Assembly: GCA_900555345.1 (NCBI GenBank)
Contig: USKS01000113.1
Coordinates: 1-5,796, forward strand
Source: an uncultured Eubacteriales bacterium
GTDB lineage: Bacteria; Bacillota_A; Clostridia; Oscillospirales; CAG-272
Direction: 5' to 3'
Length of the DNA: 5,796 nucleotides
Part shown: positions 1-5,630 of the stretch, piece by piece
How the letters are laid out: each line of letters opens with the position of its first letter
Numbering within the stretch: position 1 is the stretch's first letter
Notes under the pieces: generated by a model
Told to the model about the DNA's origin: nothing
The model's database searches: none
What the model saw: only the letters and a program-made list of their open reading frames with translations
Translations under genes and position numbers: made by a program

Positions 1-1052
1 CGATAGACGTTGGCAACCTTTTTGTCGTTACGAAGCGAAAAATCGTCTATACCGCCGTCGTAATAGTAATTTCTGTCGTAAGTTTCGCGATTCGCATACG
101 AAAAAGCGTAACAGACCGAACTCGTGTTATCGTAAGACATATAAAAATAAGGGTATCCGTCCGGAAGAGAGGAATAGCTGTTTTTTATAAGCCAGCCGCC
201 GTTCTGCGTCGCTCCCCCGGGTGAAAAGCTGTCGGCGGGAATGCTGTCGTCCCAGCCGATAATGGTGCAGGCATGGGGATACGACTGGCTGCCCGTCTCG
301 TTTTTCGGATTGTAATAATAAACATTATGGGCATTATTATACTGAAAAGTAACTGCGCCGTATTCGGCAACAGCCGCTTTAATCGCAGAGATACGCTTCG
401 CGGCATCGTACTTGTGTTCGGGAACAAGAACGGCGTTTTCCAACCTGTACCGTGAGTTTTCAAACGGATCGGCCTGTGCGTTGTTTGAGCTTACCGGTCC
501 CCACCACTGTGAAAACAACGTCGCAATCTTTGCGGGATTTCCCGTTACCGCAGTAAAATCCCCGGCGGCATATTCGCCGTTTGTGTTGTTCAACGGATCC
601 GATGTCCTGTTCATCACCCGGTATGCAGCCGCCGTCGGGTTTAAATTCAGGCTCTCGGGAGTTGCCGTCGGATCTGTTTTCGAAATAAGTATGGAGGACT
701 CCGATGCCGCAACGGAAGAATATGCCCAGCAGAGGTTTGTTGAGCCTTGATCCTTTACGGGGGTTACTATGCCGTACTCCCGCCCGTCGAACTTTGACAT
801 TGCGGCAATTTCGCTCTTTGACGGAAGCGCGGGATATTCGCTCACAGCGGATGTACGTGCAGCAGCCGTCGCAGACGGCACAGACACTCCGAGCGCAGCG
901 TCATTCACCCGCGACGCGTCCGCCATTACCGCGGACGAGCCTGCATTCGACCCGACCGCGCTCGCTGCCGCCGCAGCGGACGGTGCAAAAAATCCGAACG
1001 CCAGCACCGCGCCGATAAAAAGGGAAAGAATTCTTTTTAAAACAGTATTCAT
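1..1052 (-). CDS. Secreted papain-like cysteine protease (C1 family), C-terminus cut by window edge
   Basis: The reading frame is open from ATG at 1052 to the left edge, about 350 codons with no stop. The ATG follows GGAGG by 5 nt. The N-terminus (MNTVLKRILSLFIGAVLAFG, then FFAPSAAAAS) is a typical Sec signal peptide with cleavage expected near the Ala run. Residues about 25-75 are rich in Ala, Ser and Val and look like a linker or propeptide. The catalytic domain then shows PVKDQGSTNLCWAYSS with oxyanion-hole Gln102 and nucleophile Cys108, six residues apart as in papain; HACTIIGWDDS with His260; and NGGWLIKNSY with Asn291. All four papain catalytic positions are present, so it should be an active exported endopeptidase. 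The order fits bacterial C1 peptidases that often carry further surface domains; those would lie beyond the edge. It is followed in opposite direction by no gene here, and its substrate is unknown. Confidence 0.9.
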   Translation of the reverse strand, partial: MNTVLKRILSLFIGAVLAFGFFAPSAAAAASAVGSNAGSSAVMADASRVNDAALGVSVPSATAAARTSAVSEYPALPSKSEIAAMSKFDGREYGIVTPVKDQGSTNLCWAYSSVAASESSILISKTDPTATPESLNLNPTAAAYRVMNRTSDPLNNTNGEYAAGDFTAVTGNPAKIATLFSQWWGPVSSNNAQADPFENSRYRLENAVLVPEHKYDAAKRISAIKAAVAEYGAVTFQYNNAHNVYYYNPKNETGSQSYPHACTIIGWDDSIPADSFSPGGATQNGGWLIKNSYSSLPDGYPYFYMSYDNTSSVCYAFSYANRETYDRNYYYDGGIDDFSLRNDKKVANVY

Positions 1053-1288
1053 ATATTCCTCCGATCGCGCAGATTACGATGTACAAGGCGCACAAAAGCA
1101 GCACCGATGAAAGCCCTTTGCGCACGCCGGGCGCCGCCTCTGCGAAATACAGAACTCTTTTTGATTGCCCGCGCCCGCTTTATGCCCTGCTGATTTACAG
1201 CTTCACTCAGCCCACGCGGCTGCCCGTCTCTGCAACTGCAGACAGCTCCGCCCGCGCCCATGCGCTTGCCCGTACCTATGCGAAAGCA
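1053..1288. other. Leader/intergenic region upstream of the cysteine protease
   Basis: This is GC-rich sequence between the barstar terminator and the protease start. It must contain the protease's promoter, if that gene has its own, but I see no convincing -35/-10 pair on the minus strand. Open frames crossing it run through the 1289-1316 terminator or into the protease in another frame, so I do not call them genes. The only clear signal is the GGAGG ribosome binding site next to the protease ATG. Confidence 0.5.
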
Positions 1289-1316
1289 AAAAGCCCTTGC
1301 CGCGGCAAGGGCTTTT
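1289..1316 (-). terminator. Palindromic rho-independent terminator after barstar
   Basis: A perfect 28-bp palindrome: AAAAGCCCTTGCCG followed by its reverse complement. It is bounded by A and T runs, so it could stop transcription on both strands. It lies 24 bp past the barstar stop codon and ends the minus-strand DUF2971-like/barstar unit. It is a near twin of the palindrome at 2826-2853. Confidence 0.85.
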
Positions 1317-1340
1317 GCTCTTTTCTTAATTACAGATCGC

Positions 1341-1622
1341 TCACTCAATTATTACATCAAAGCTTATGTGTAAACTTTCGGCAAAATCTTTAACGGCGCG
1401 AAACACGGCAAGCATTTTCTCGGCGCAATCATTTGACAATGCCGTTACTCTGTCAAAGCTTTTTATAACAATAACCGTATCCTCTTCCACCATATCTGTC
1501 AGTGAATCATACAGTGCGTCAAGGTTCTCGCCGTAATACTCGGGCAAAGATAAGCTCTTTTTCAATTCTCCGTGAATATCCGCATAACTGCGAATATTTG
1601 TAAAATCAAATGTATACTTCAT
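1341..1622 (-). CDS. Barstar-family ribonuclease inhibitor (93 aa)
   Basis: Barstar is a small cytoplasmic protein that blocks the active site of barnase-type RNases. The match here is collinear with Bacillus barstar without a gap through at least residue 78: RSYADIHGELKKSLSLPEYY, then GENLDALYDSLT, place Tyr29, Asp35, Asp39 and Thr42 at the same numbers as the barnase-contacting residues of the classical protein. Glu76 is replaced by Ala76, and Cys40 by Ser40. I start at ATG 1622 because AAAAGGGG sits 8 nt upstream and the resulting numbering fits barstar; a TTG eight codons earlier places that binding site inside the gene. No barnase-type RNase is visible nearby. It lies 118 bp downstream of the DUF2971-like gene with no terminator between, so co-transcription is plausible. 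The family is well supported; the partner is unknown. Confidence 0.92.
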   Translation of the reverse strand: MKYTFDFTNIRSYADIHGELKKSLSLPEYYGENLDALYDSLTDMVEEDTVIVIKSFDRVTALSNDCAEKMLAVFRAVKDFAESLHISFDVIIE

Positions 1623-1740
1623 ATAATGCGCCCCTTTTAGTTTCAAAGCATAAAACCCGGTTTTTCCGTATTAATGCAGCAAAGCAAACACTATAAGCAT
1701 TCCATGATTGCATCCGTACTTTTTGACCCCGCAGGTTTGA

Positions 1741-2625
1741 TCAATTATGTTCCAACCTGTATTTTCGTTCTTTCAGTCGATTCAGAACCCCACCCCTGTT
1801 GTCGTTACTGAAATCACCTGCCACACGAACGCCCAGACAGCTGTTTTTACATAATTCTATGTGCTTATAGCTCTTCCCGACTGTCGAATTCTCTTTCCCA
1901 CATTCAGCTTTTTTGTCTTCTTTAGGTGTAAACGTTATAATTCTCACTTCTTTTTCCTGTCTGTACTTTTCCAGCTTAACGCAGTACATCACTCTGTGCA
2001 AATACATTTCAATCAACGGTTTTACATATTTTGTTAAATTGTCTTTGTTTATGTCCCCGCAAGCCAGTATACTTTTAATATACGAATATATGTTATCTAC
2101 AGCTTCTTTTCCGTACATGACTTTAAAGACAAACCTTTTCGAGTTTTTTTGTAAACCACCACAACATTCAGTAAATGCACCGTTTCTTACTTTTATTACG
2201 CACCCTTGGTGCCCATCACCTCTTATATAGTTGTTTTCCATATATCTCGAATTACCATCAGTAGTAAAGCATAATACATGAGTGTCATATTCTTTAACTT
2301 TCATAACCATACAACCAAGCTTACGATCCTCCGCATAAAAAGGATGGGTTTCCATTGGCTTTACTGATGACAATATATTAAAAGTTTCGAAATCAATTAC
2401 TCTCTCATAAAGCAGCCTTTCAAGCGCAGAAATGTAAAATTGCCCGAACGCTTTCCCCTCTGTTTTGTCGGAAAAATCATTTATATTTGTCGTTCTGAAA
2501 TCCACTCCGTTATAAGTTAATATCTTATCCGCATTATCAATACTTGTGTAATGATATGAATCGCCGAGCCCTGTATACCGCGTGCTTTCATTATAAATCA
2601 TTGCTGCTCTCTGTGTATCGAACAT
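1741..2625 (-). CDS. DUF2971-like protein of unknown function (294 aa)
   Basis: I choose ATG 2625: GAGGTGAT lies 5 nt upstream, and the promoter's -10 box at 2671-2676 excludes the longer 317-codon frame. The sequence resembles DUF2971 proteins: YHYTSIDNADKIL at residues 24-36, then FRTTNINDFSDKTEG (43-57), HVLCFTTDGNSRYMENNY (116-133) with a following HQGCVIKV, and YRQEKEVRIITF (221-232). The spacing of an early His (His25), a central Tyr and a late Glu (Glu226) recalls ADP-ribosyltransferase-like folds such as DarT, but that is my inference and not an established assignment. No signal peptide or membrane segment is seen, so it is probably cytosolic. Several Cys occur (CC at 154-155). The gene is visibly AT-richer than the protease and reductase genes around it, a possible sign of transfer. 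It has its own promoter and precedes the barstar gene. Confidence 0.75.
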   Translation of the reverse strand: MFDTQRAAMIYNESTRYTGLGDSYHYTSIDNADKILTYNGVDFRTTNINDFSDKTEGKAFGQFYISALERLLYERVIDFETFNILSSVKPMETHPFYAEDRKLGCMVMKVKEYDTHVLCFTTDGNSRYMENNYIRGDGHQGCVIKVRNGAFTECCGGLQKNSKRFVFKVMYGKEAVDNIYSYIKSILACGDINKDNLTKYVKPLIEMYLHRVMYCVKLEKYRQEKEVRIITFTPKEDKKAECGKENSTVGKSYKHIELCKNSCLGVRVAGDFSNDNRGGVLNRLKERKYRLEHN

Positions 2626-2630
2626 TGTAT

Positions 2631-2637
2631 CACCTCG
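2631..2637 (-). promoter_or_regulatory. Ribosome binding site that fixes the start of the DUF2971-like gene
   Basis: On the minus strand GAGGTGAT precedes ATG 2625 with about 5 nt spacing. It decides for the internal ATG over the in-frame ATG at 2694. Confidence 0.8.
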
Positions 2638-2670
2638 TAATAAATAAATTAAACTTTTTAATCTAAAGGC

Positions 2671-2699
2671 ATTATAACATAACGATTTTTTCATGTGAT
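2671..2699 (-). promoter_or_regulatory. Sigma-A type promoter with extended -10 for the DUF2971-like gene
   Basis: On the minus strand the -10 is TATAAT (2676-2671) preceded by TG one base upstream (extended -10). A -35 of ATCACA (2699-2694, 4 of 6 to TTGACA) lies 17 bp away. Transcription should begin near 2664, leaving a leader of about 39 nt that contains the GAGGTGAT ribosome binding site. Confidence 0.75.
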
Positions 2700-2758
2700 A
2701 GTACTATTTCGGTGAAAATCACCACAAATTTTCCACAATTTTATAGTGCATAATGCAC
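2698..2758. promoter_or_regulatory. Three short perfect dyads upstream of the DUF2971-like promoter (possible operators)
   Basis: Three perfect dyads stand in a row: ATAGTACTAT (2698-2707, overlapping the -35), GGTGA-AAA-TCACC (2711-2723) and GTGCAT-A-ATGCAC (2746-2758). Their position suggests repressor or activator binding sites. No regulator gene is visible in the window, so this is an inference. Confidence 0.35.
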
Positions 2759-2825
2759 AACAACATCTCGCGCCTATCCCGGGCACGGCACTAAAATCCC
2801 GCCCGTGTCATACAAACTAAAATCA

Positions 2826-2853
2826 AAAAGCACTTGCCGCGGCAAGTGCTTTT
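2826..2853 (-). terminator. Palindromic rho-independent terminator after the aldo/keto reductase
   Basis: A perfect 28-bp palindrome: AAAAGCACTTGCCG followed by its reverse complement, flanked by A and T runs. It lies 26 bp beyond the reductase stop codon. It isolates the reductase transcript from the DUF2971-like gene downstream, which has its own promoter. Bidirectional action is possible. Confidence 0.85.
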
Positions 2854-2879
2854 GCTTTTAACAAACATATCGGTCGAAG

Positions 2880-3875
2880 TCAGTATAAACTTATTTTATC
2901 TATCGCTTCAAGTTCCTCTGCAGAGAATGAAGTGTTTTTGACAGCCTTGATATTATCAAGTATCTGCTCCGGCTTTGACGCGCCGATGAGAACAGATGTC
3001 ACAACGCCGTCCTTAAGGACCCACGCAAGCGCCATTTCTGCGAGAGTCTGACCTCTTTCTTCCGCAATTTTTGAAAGGCACCTGACTTTTTCGATTGTTT
3101 CCTCGGTTATTGCCGACTGCTTGAGAAATCTGTTGTCCCTTGCCGCTCTGCTGTCATCGGGAATGCCGTTCAGATATCTGTCGGTTAGAAGTCCCTGCGC
3201 AAGAGGGCTGAAAGCAATTATGCCCTTGTTAAGCTTTGCTGCCGTTTGTTTTAGTCCGTTGTTTTCGATCGTTCTGTCAAAGATAGAGTATCTGTTTTGA
3301 TTTATTATAAACGGGCATTTCAAATCGGTCAATATACCGCACGCTTTTTCCAGAGTCTCGCCGTCATAATTTGAAATTCCGACATAAAGCGCCTTGCCGC
3401 TTTGAACAGCCGTGGCAAGCGCGCCCATGGTTTCCTCAAGCGGAGTCTCGGGATCGGGGCAGTGATGATAGAAAATGTCAACATAATCAAGACCCATTCT
3501 CTGCAGGCTCTGATCAAGGCTTGCAATTAGATATTTGCGGCTTCCGTTTCTACATCCGTAAGGCCCCTCCCACATTTCATAGCCCGCCTTTGTGCTGATT
3601 ATCATTTCATCACGGTAGGCCTTCATTTCCTGATTAAGGATCTTGCCGAAGTTCTTTTCCGCGCTTCCCGGTTCGGGGCCGTAATTATTTGCAAGGTCAA
3701 AGTGGGTGATGCCGTTATCGAACGCTGTAAAGCAAAGCTCCTTCATATTTGAATAAAGGCAGTTATCACCGAAGTTATGCCAAAAGCCGAGGGACACGGC
3801 GGGCAGCTTCAGCCCGCTGCTGCCGCACCTGTTGTAAACCATAGTGTCATATCTTTTTTCGCTTGCAAGATACAT
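2880..3875 (-). CDS. yghZ: Aldo/keto reductase, L-glyceraldehyde 3-phosphate reductase type
   Basis: Cytosolic NADPH-dependent oxidoreductase of the aldo/keto reductase superfamily. The E. coli relative YghZ (Gpr) reduces L-glyceraldehyde 3-phosphate and can act on methylglyoxal. The 331 residues align from end to end with YghZ (346 aa), including the N-terminal ERY-like segment, LPAVSLGFWHNFG, ITHFDLANNYGPEPGSAE, IISTKAGYEMW, GSRKYLIASLDQSL and AQGLLTDRYLNGIP. The catalytic tetrad is visible as Asp60, Tyr65, Lys96 and His138 (FYHH). The nucleotide-binding end shows SPLAQGLLT (about 223-231) and SVLIGASKPEQ (about 294-304). It ends about 15 residues before YghZ, at the end of the barrel. ATG 3875 is preceded by AAAGGCGGG at about 7 nt and gives the YghZ-like N-terminus. 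It is a single-gene transcript with its own terminator. Family membership is very secure; the exact substrate is inferred. Confidence 0.93.
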   Translation of the reverse strand: MYLASEKRYDTMVYNRCGSSGLKLPAVSLGFWHNFGDNCLYSNMKELCFTAFDNGITHFDLANNYGPEPGSAEKNFGKILNQEMKAYRDEMIISTKAGYEMWEGPYGCRNGSRKYLIASLDQSLQRMGLDYVDIFYHHCPDPETPLEETMGALATAVQSGKALYVGISNYDGETLEKACGILTDLKCPFIINQNRYSIFDRTIENNGLKQTAAKLNKGIIAFSPLAQGLLTDRYLNGIPDDSRAARDNRFLKQSAITEETIEKVRCLSKIAEERGQTLAEMALAWVLKDGVVTSVLIGASKPEQILDNIKAVKNTSFSAEELEAIDKISLY

Positions 3876-3957
3876 TGTTTTCCCGCCTTTCCGTTTGTAA
3901 GCCGCCGTCGGTGCTGAATGCGGCAGCGGTGCCTGCGCGACTTATTGCAAAAGCCGC

Positions 3958-3963
3958 ATTATA
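3958..3963 (-). promoter_or_regulatory. Candidate -10 box for the aldo/keto reductase gene
   Basis: TATAAT on the minus strand, 83 bp upstream of the reductase start. The -35 region 17 bp away is poor. A second TATAAT lies at 4012-4017 with TTCAAT 17 bp upstream of it. Either, or both, may drive the gene, which would then have a leader of about 75 to 130 nt. Confidence 0.4.
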
Positions 3964-4011
3964 ATAAGTACGAAAATCATTTACTGTTTTACCATACCTT
4001 TTTACAAATAA

Positions 4012-4040
4012 ATTATACCGCTAAGCCCACCTGAATTGAA
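4012..4040 (-). promoter_or_regulatory. Second candidate promoter for the aldo/keto reductase gene
   Basis: TATAAT at 4017-4012 with a -35-like TTCAAT (3 of 6) exactly 17 bp upstream on the minus strand. The leader would be about 130 nt. No riboswitch-like structure is evident in it. Confidence 0.35.
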
Positions 4041-4111
4041 TGCAAAATAATATCTAAAGTGTACGAAATTTTAAGGGTTTATCATCCGGTCACCCCATCA
4101 ATACAAAAAGC

Positions 4112-4145
4112 AGCCCCGATATGCCGGGCTCGGCATATCGGGGCT
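4112..4145 (-). terminator. Strong rho-independent terminator with 15-bp stem
   Basis: A perfect 15-bp stem (AGCCCCGATATGCCG and its reverse complement) encloses a GGCT loop. It is flanked by AAAAA on the left and T-rich sequence on the right, so it can work on both strands. On the minus strand it stands 42 bp past the stop codon of the small peptide gene at 4188-4274, which is the only candidate gene it could serve. Confidence 0.85.
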
Positions 4146-4187
4146 TTATTTAATTACTGTTTTCGAAATAATCGCTGGCAATAGCTG

Positions 4188-4274
4188 CTACGCAATGATA
4201 TAAAATGTGCTATCAAAGCCAACGACAAGGCATAGCACTGTCACAAGTACTAATCCATTAAATAACCTATTCAC
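4188..4274 (-). CDS. Putative 28-aa hydrophobic membrane peptide
   Basis: A GTG start with AGGAG 5 nt upstream opens a frame of 28 codons ending in TAG. The peptide begins MNRLFNGLVLVTVLCLVVGF and continues DSTFYIIA: a short polar start, a single hydrophobic stretch of about 15 residues, then a second hydrophobic end. This predicts one membrane span. A strong terminator follows 42 bp later and AT-rich promoter-like sequence precedes it, so the stretch is organised like a gene. I do not recognise the family. It could be a small membrane peptide, a type I toxin-like peptide or a chance frame. The other candidate ATG overlapping the binding site is followed at once by TGA, so GTG is the only usable start. 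Confidence 0.5.
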   Translation of the reverse strand: MNRLFNGLVLVTVLCLVVGFDSTFYIIA

Positions 4275-4288
4275 ATTTTCTCCTATTA

Positions 4289-4312
4289 ATTATAAATTCA
4301 AATTATCATATA
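4289..4312 (-). promoter_or_regulatory. Promoter-like sequences upstream of the small peptide gene
   Basis: On the minus strand TATAAT (4294-4289) has TTGAAG 18 bp upstream. Transcription from it would begin within the AGGAG ribosome binding site, so a GATAAT about 12 bp further upstream is the better -10 for a leadered transcript. Only tentative in such AT-rich DNA. Confidence 0.3.
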
Positions 4313-4589
4313 CTTCAAGTTAATACTAACAAACCTGAAATTAGCAATACAAACTAAGCATTCCATAACAAGTCACATACAACTTCAGATAATATTGTCG
4401 TTTATGAGCAATGTTGCTTATTAACAAATGTTAGCGTGTTAATATAACTTATAATAACATAAGACACGTCATTTTTCAATAAATTTGATAACTTTATTAC
4501 AGTAATCGAAAAAGTTGCCATTTATCATAATTAAAATATATCTTGTATTGCCGGTAATCATAAGTAGTTATTTAGTGTTTCAAAACATA
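4313..4589. other. AT-rich intergenic stretch without a convincing gene
   Basis: Strongly AT-rich sequence with no coding frame I trust on either strand; a plus-strand frame starting at 4515 lacks a ribosome binding site and runs into the tRNA-like debris. It holds a small AGCAA-TG-TTGCT hairpin near 4408-4419 and the dyad described at 4437-4459. Confidence 0.5.
4437..4459. repeat. AT-rich dyad with 11-bp arms
   Basis: Arms TGTTAATATAA and TTATAATAACA meet around one central base with a single mismatch. Further out, CGTGT and ACACG add pairing. It could be a protein-binding site or a weak hairpin. Low melting makes a terminator role unlikely. Confidence 0.4.
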
Positions 4590-4661
4590 GTCGCAGCAGT
4601 CGTCTCGACGCTTTGCTTACACTCGCCGTCTGCTGCTCCTTGTTTTAGTTATCTCCCGTCG

Positions 4662-4684
4662 AAAAACGGTTATCAACCGTTTTT
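4662..4684 (-). terminator. Hairpin with A/T flanks, terminator-like
   Basis: A perfect 10-bp stem, AAAAACGGTT-ATC-AACCGTTTTT. The built-in T run on each side makes it a possible bidirectional terminator. It is the last of a series of hairpins downstream of the rRNA operon. Confidence 0.5.
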
Positions 4685-4693
4685 CTCGGTCGC

Positions 4694-4776
4694 CTACCGA
4701 CTGAGTAGCTCAGTCGGTGAACACGTGAGTGATAGTCATAATGTCATTGCTCGGGCATAACAAGAGAAAGCCAAAA
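4694..4776. repeat. tRNA-derived repeat unit, copy B
   Basis: This unit runs from CTACCGACTGAG to GCATAACAAGAGAAA-GCCAAAAAA. It is a diverged copy, nearly equal in length, of the unit at 5153-5238. It starts with a perfect inverted repeat of a tRNA D-arm half, CCGACTGAG-TAG-CTCAGTCGG (4697-4717). The shared tail GCATAACAAGAGAAA is identical in both copies. Confidence 0.6.
4706..4756 (+). pseudogene. Decayed tRNA-Asn-like fragment on the plus strand
   Basis: On the plus strand the order TAGCTCAGTCGGT, CGTGA, a loop GTGATAG, TCA, ATGTC and TCG follows the tRNA-Asn of this window from position 8 through the T-loop, with many substitutions. The acceptor stem, the T-stem and the CCA end are missing, so it cannot be a working tRNA. 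I read it as a decayed, inverted copy. Confidence 0.4.
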
Positions 4777-4792
4777 AACGGCAGCTGTGCCG
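4773..4792 (-). terminator. Short rho-independent terminator
   Basis: On the minus strand CGGCA-CAGC-TGCCG is followed by TTTTTT. It would act as a back-up stop behind the rRNA operon terminators. Confidence 0.6.
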
Positions 4793-4917
4793 CCATGAAG
4801 CACTCTTCTTCGACTCGTATGAAGCGAAGCGCACTTATTTCATGAGCGAAGATAATACCATTTTTCATGGGCGCCAGCCCGCTTCACTTTTCATGCACCG
4901 TCAGGTGCGCTTCATTT
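4793..4917. repeat. Short hairpins linked by ATGAA/TTCAT motifs
   Basis: Several short hairpins, such as GGGC-GCCA-GCCC (4869-4880) and GCACC-GTCA-GGTGC (4895-4908), are separated by CTTCAT/TTTCAT linkers (ATGAA on the minus strand); more degenerate units lie to the left. The pattern resembles hairpin-plus-ATGAA intergenic repeats I associate with gut Clostridia genomes, from memory only. No coding frame is supported. Confidence 0.45.
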
Positions 4918-4954
4918 GAAAAAGCACTTAAGCTGAAAGCTTAAGTGCTTTTTC
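4918..4954 (-). terminator. Strong rho-independent terminator after the tRNA-Asn fragment
   Basis: A 16-17-bp perfect stem (AAAAAGCACTTAAGCT and its reverse complement) closes a GAA loop. On the minus strand it begins 2 nt after the CCA of the tRNA-Asn 3' fragment, just as the other terminator abuts the intact tRNA-Asn. It may be the original operon terminator. Confidence 0.85.
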
Positions 4955-4955
4955 G

Positions 4956-4991
<36 letters not shown>

Positions 4992-5232
4992 ATAGTGGTT
5001 ATTTCTATCTCTTAAAGAACATCAATAATATAGCGAGCTTTCAAAACGCTTGCGGTTACCGGAGACTCGTCACTACCGTGACTCGCTTTCCGACCGCGGC
5101 GCACAAAGCGAGCTCCGCTTCTTCCGCCACCGGCGGCGCGGAGCTCGCTTTGCTACCAACTGAGTAGCTCAATCGGTGAGTGCATGACTGCCAGTCACGC
5201 GCTCTACCAACTGAGCATAACAAGAGAAAACA
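4992..5232. other. Insert between the two tRNA-Asn 3' ends
   Basis: The two 36-bp repeats are 312 bp apart. The DNA between them has no integrase and no supported gene. It contains the tall hairpin at 5104-5152 and tRNA-derived unit A. Confidence 0.5.
5104..5152. repeat. Large hairpin with 15-bp perfect stem
   Basis: CAAAGCGAGCTCCGC at 5104-5118 pairs perfectly with 5138-5152. The loop holds a second small stem (CCGCC/GGCGG). There is no T run, so it is not a standard terminator. Confidence 0.7.

Positions 5233-5238
<6 letters not shown>
5153..5238. repeat. tRNA-derived repeat unit, copy A, with long inverted repeat
   Basis: Three alternating copies of a tRNA 5' half stand here: CTACCAACTGAG (minus sense), 5167-5190 (plus sense, D-arm and half the anticodon arm) and 5192-5216 (minus sense). 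The last two form a 24/25-bp imperfect hairpin with few mismatches, centred on TGACTG-C-CAGTCA. The minus-sense arm matches tRNA-Asn positions 10 to about 34. The unit ends with GCATAACAAGAGAAA, shared with copy B. Confidence 0.65.
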
Positions 5239-5343
<105 letters not shown>

Positions 5344-5349
5344 ATATGT

Positions 5350-5465
<116 letters not shown>

Positions 5466-5468
5466 TCT

Positions 5469-5544
5469 TGGTGCACCTTCAGGGATTCGAACCCGGGACC
5501 CACTGATTAAGAGTCAGTTGCTCTACCAACTGAGCTAAAGGCGG
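5469..5544 (-). tRNA. tRNA-Lys (anticodon CUU), between 23S and 5S
   Basis: A 76-nt cloverleaf with encoded CCA. The anticodon arm is ACTGA-CTCTTAA-TCAGT (CTT, reads AAG) and the D-arm GCTC/GAGC. Two positions do not pair: C1 against C72 in the acceptor stem (CCGCCTT/AAGGTGC) and C50 against T64 in the T-stem (CCGGG/CCCTG). It may still function, or may be starting to decay. It ends only 3 nt before 5S rRNA. Confidence 0.9.
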
Positions 5545-5630
5545 ATGATGGATTACACCCTGAAAACCGAACACCATGGAAGTTCTGCAAATCGGAAAGC
5601 ACTTTACAGAGCCTGCTAACTACCAATTGT
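5545..5630 (-). other. Spacer between 23S rRNA and tRNA-Lys
   Basis: An 86-bp spacer. It shows the GGTGTTCGGTTTTCAGGGTG-type sequence common next to clostridial rRNA processing stems. No gene. Confidence 0.5.

Noticed and set aside
185..1018. Several plus- and minus-strand frames over the left end
   Set aside because: All are shadows of the cysteine protease, whose own frame shows the conserved catalytic motifs.
901..1125. Minus-strand frame with a hydrophobic N-terminus starting at GTG 1125
   Set aside because: It overlaps the protease start in another frame, includes the protease ribosome binding site, lacks a well-spaced site of its own, and becomes low-complexity Arg/Gly sequence after the overlap.
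1049..1393. Frames on both strands between protease and barstar
   Set aside because: They read through the 1289-1316 terminator palindrome and have no recognisable domains or good start signals.
2626..2694. Longer N-terminus (23 more codons) for the DUF2971-like protein
   Set aside because: The segment contains the -10 box and the ribosome binding site of the gene, so transcription starts after it.
4515..4760. Plus-strand 81-codon frame with a hydrophobic start
   Set aside because: No ribosome binding site is seen, and it runs through a terminator hairpin and the tRNA-like unit B.
5153..5216. A second working tRNA gene in unit A
   Set aside because: Only D-arm and half anticodon-arm sequences are present, in inverted order; there is no T-arm or acceptor stem.
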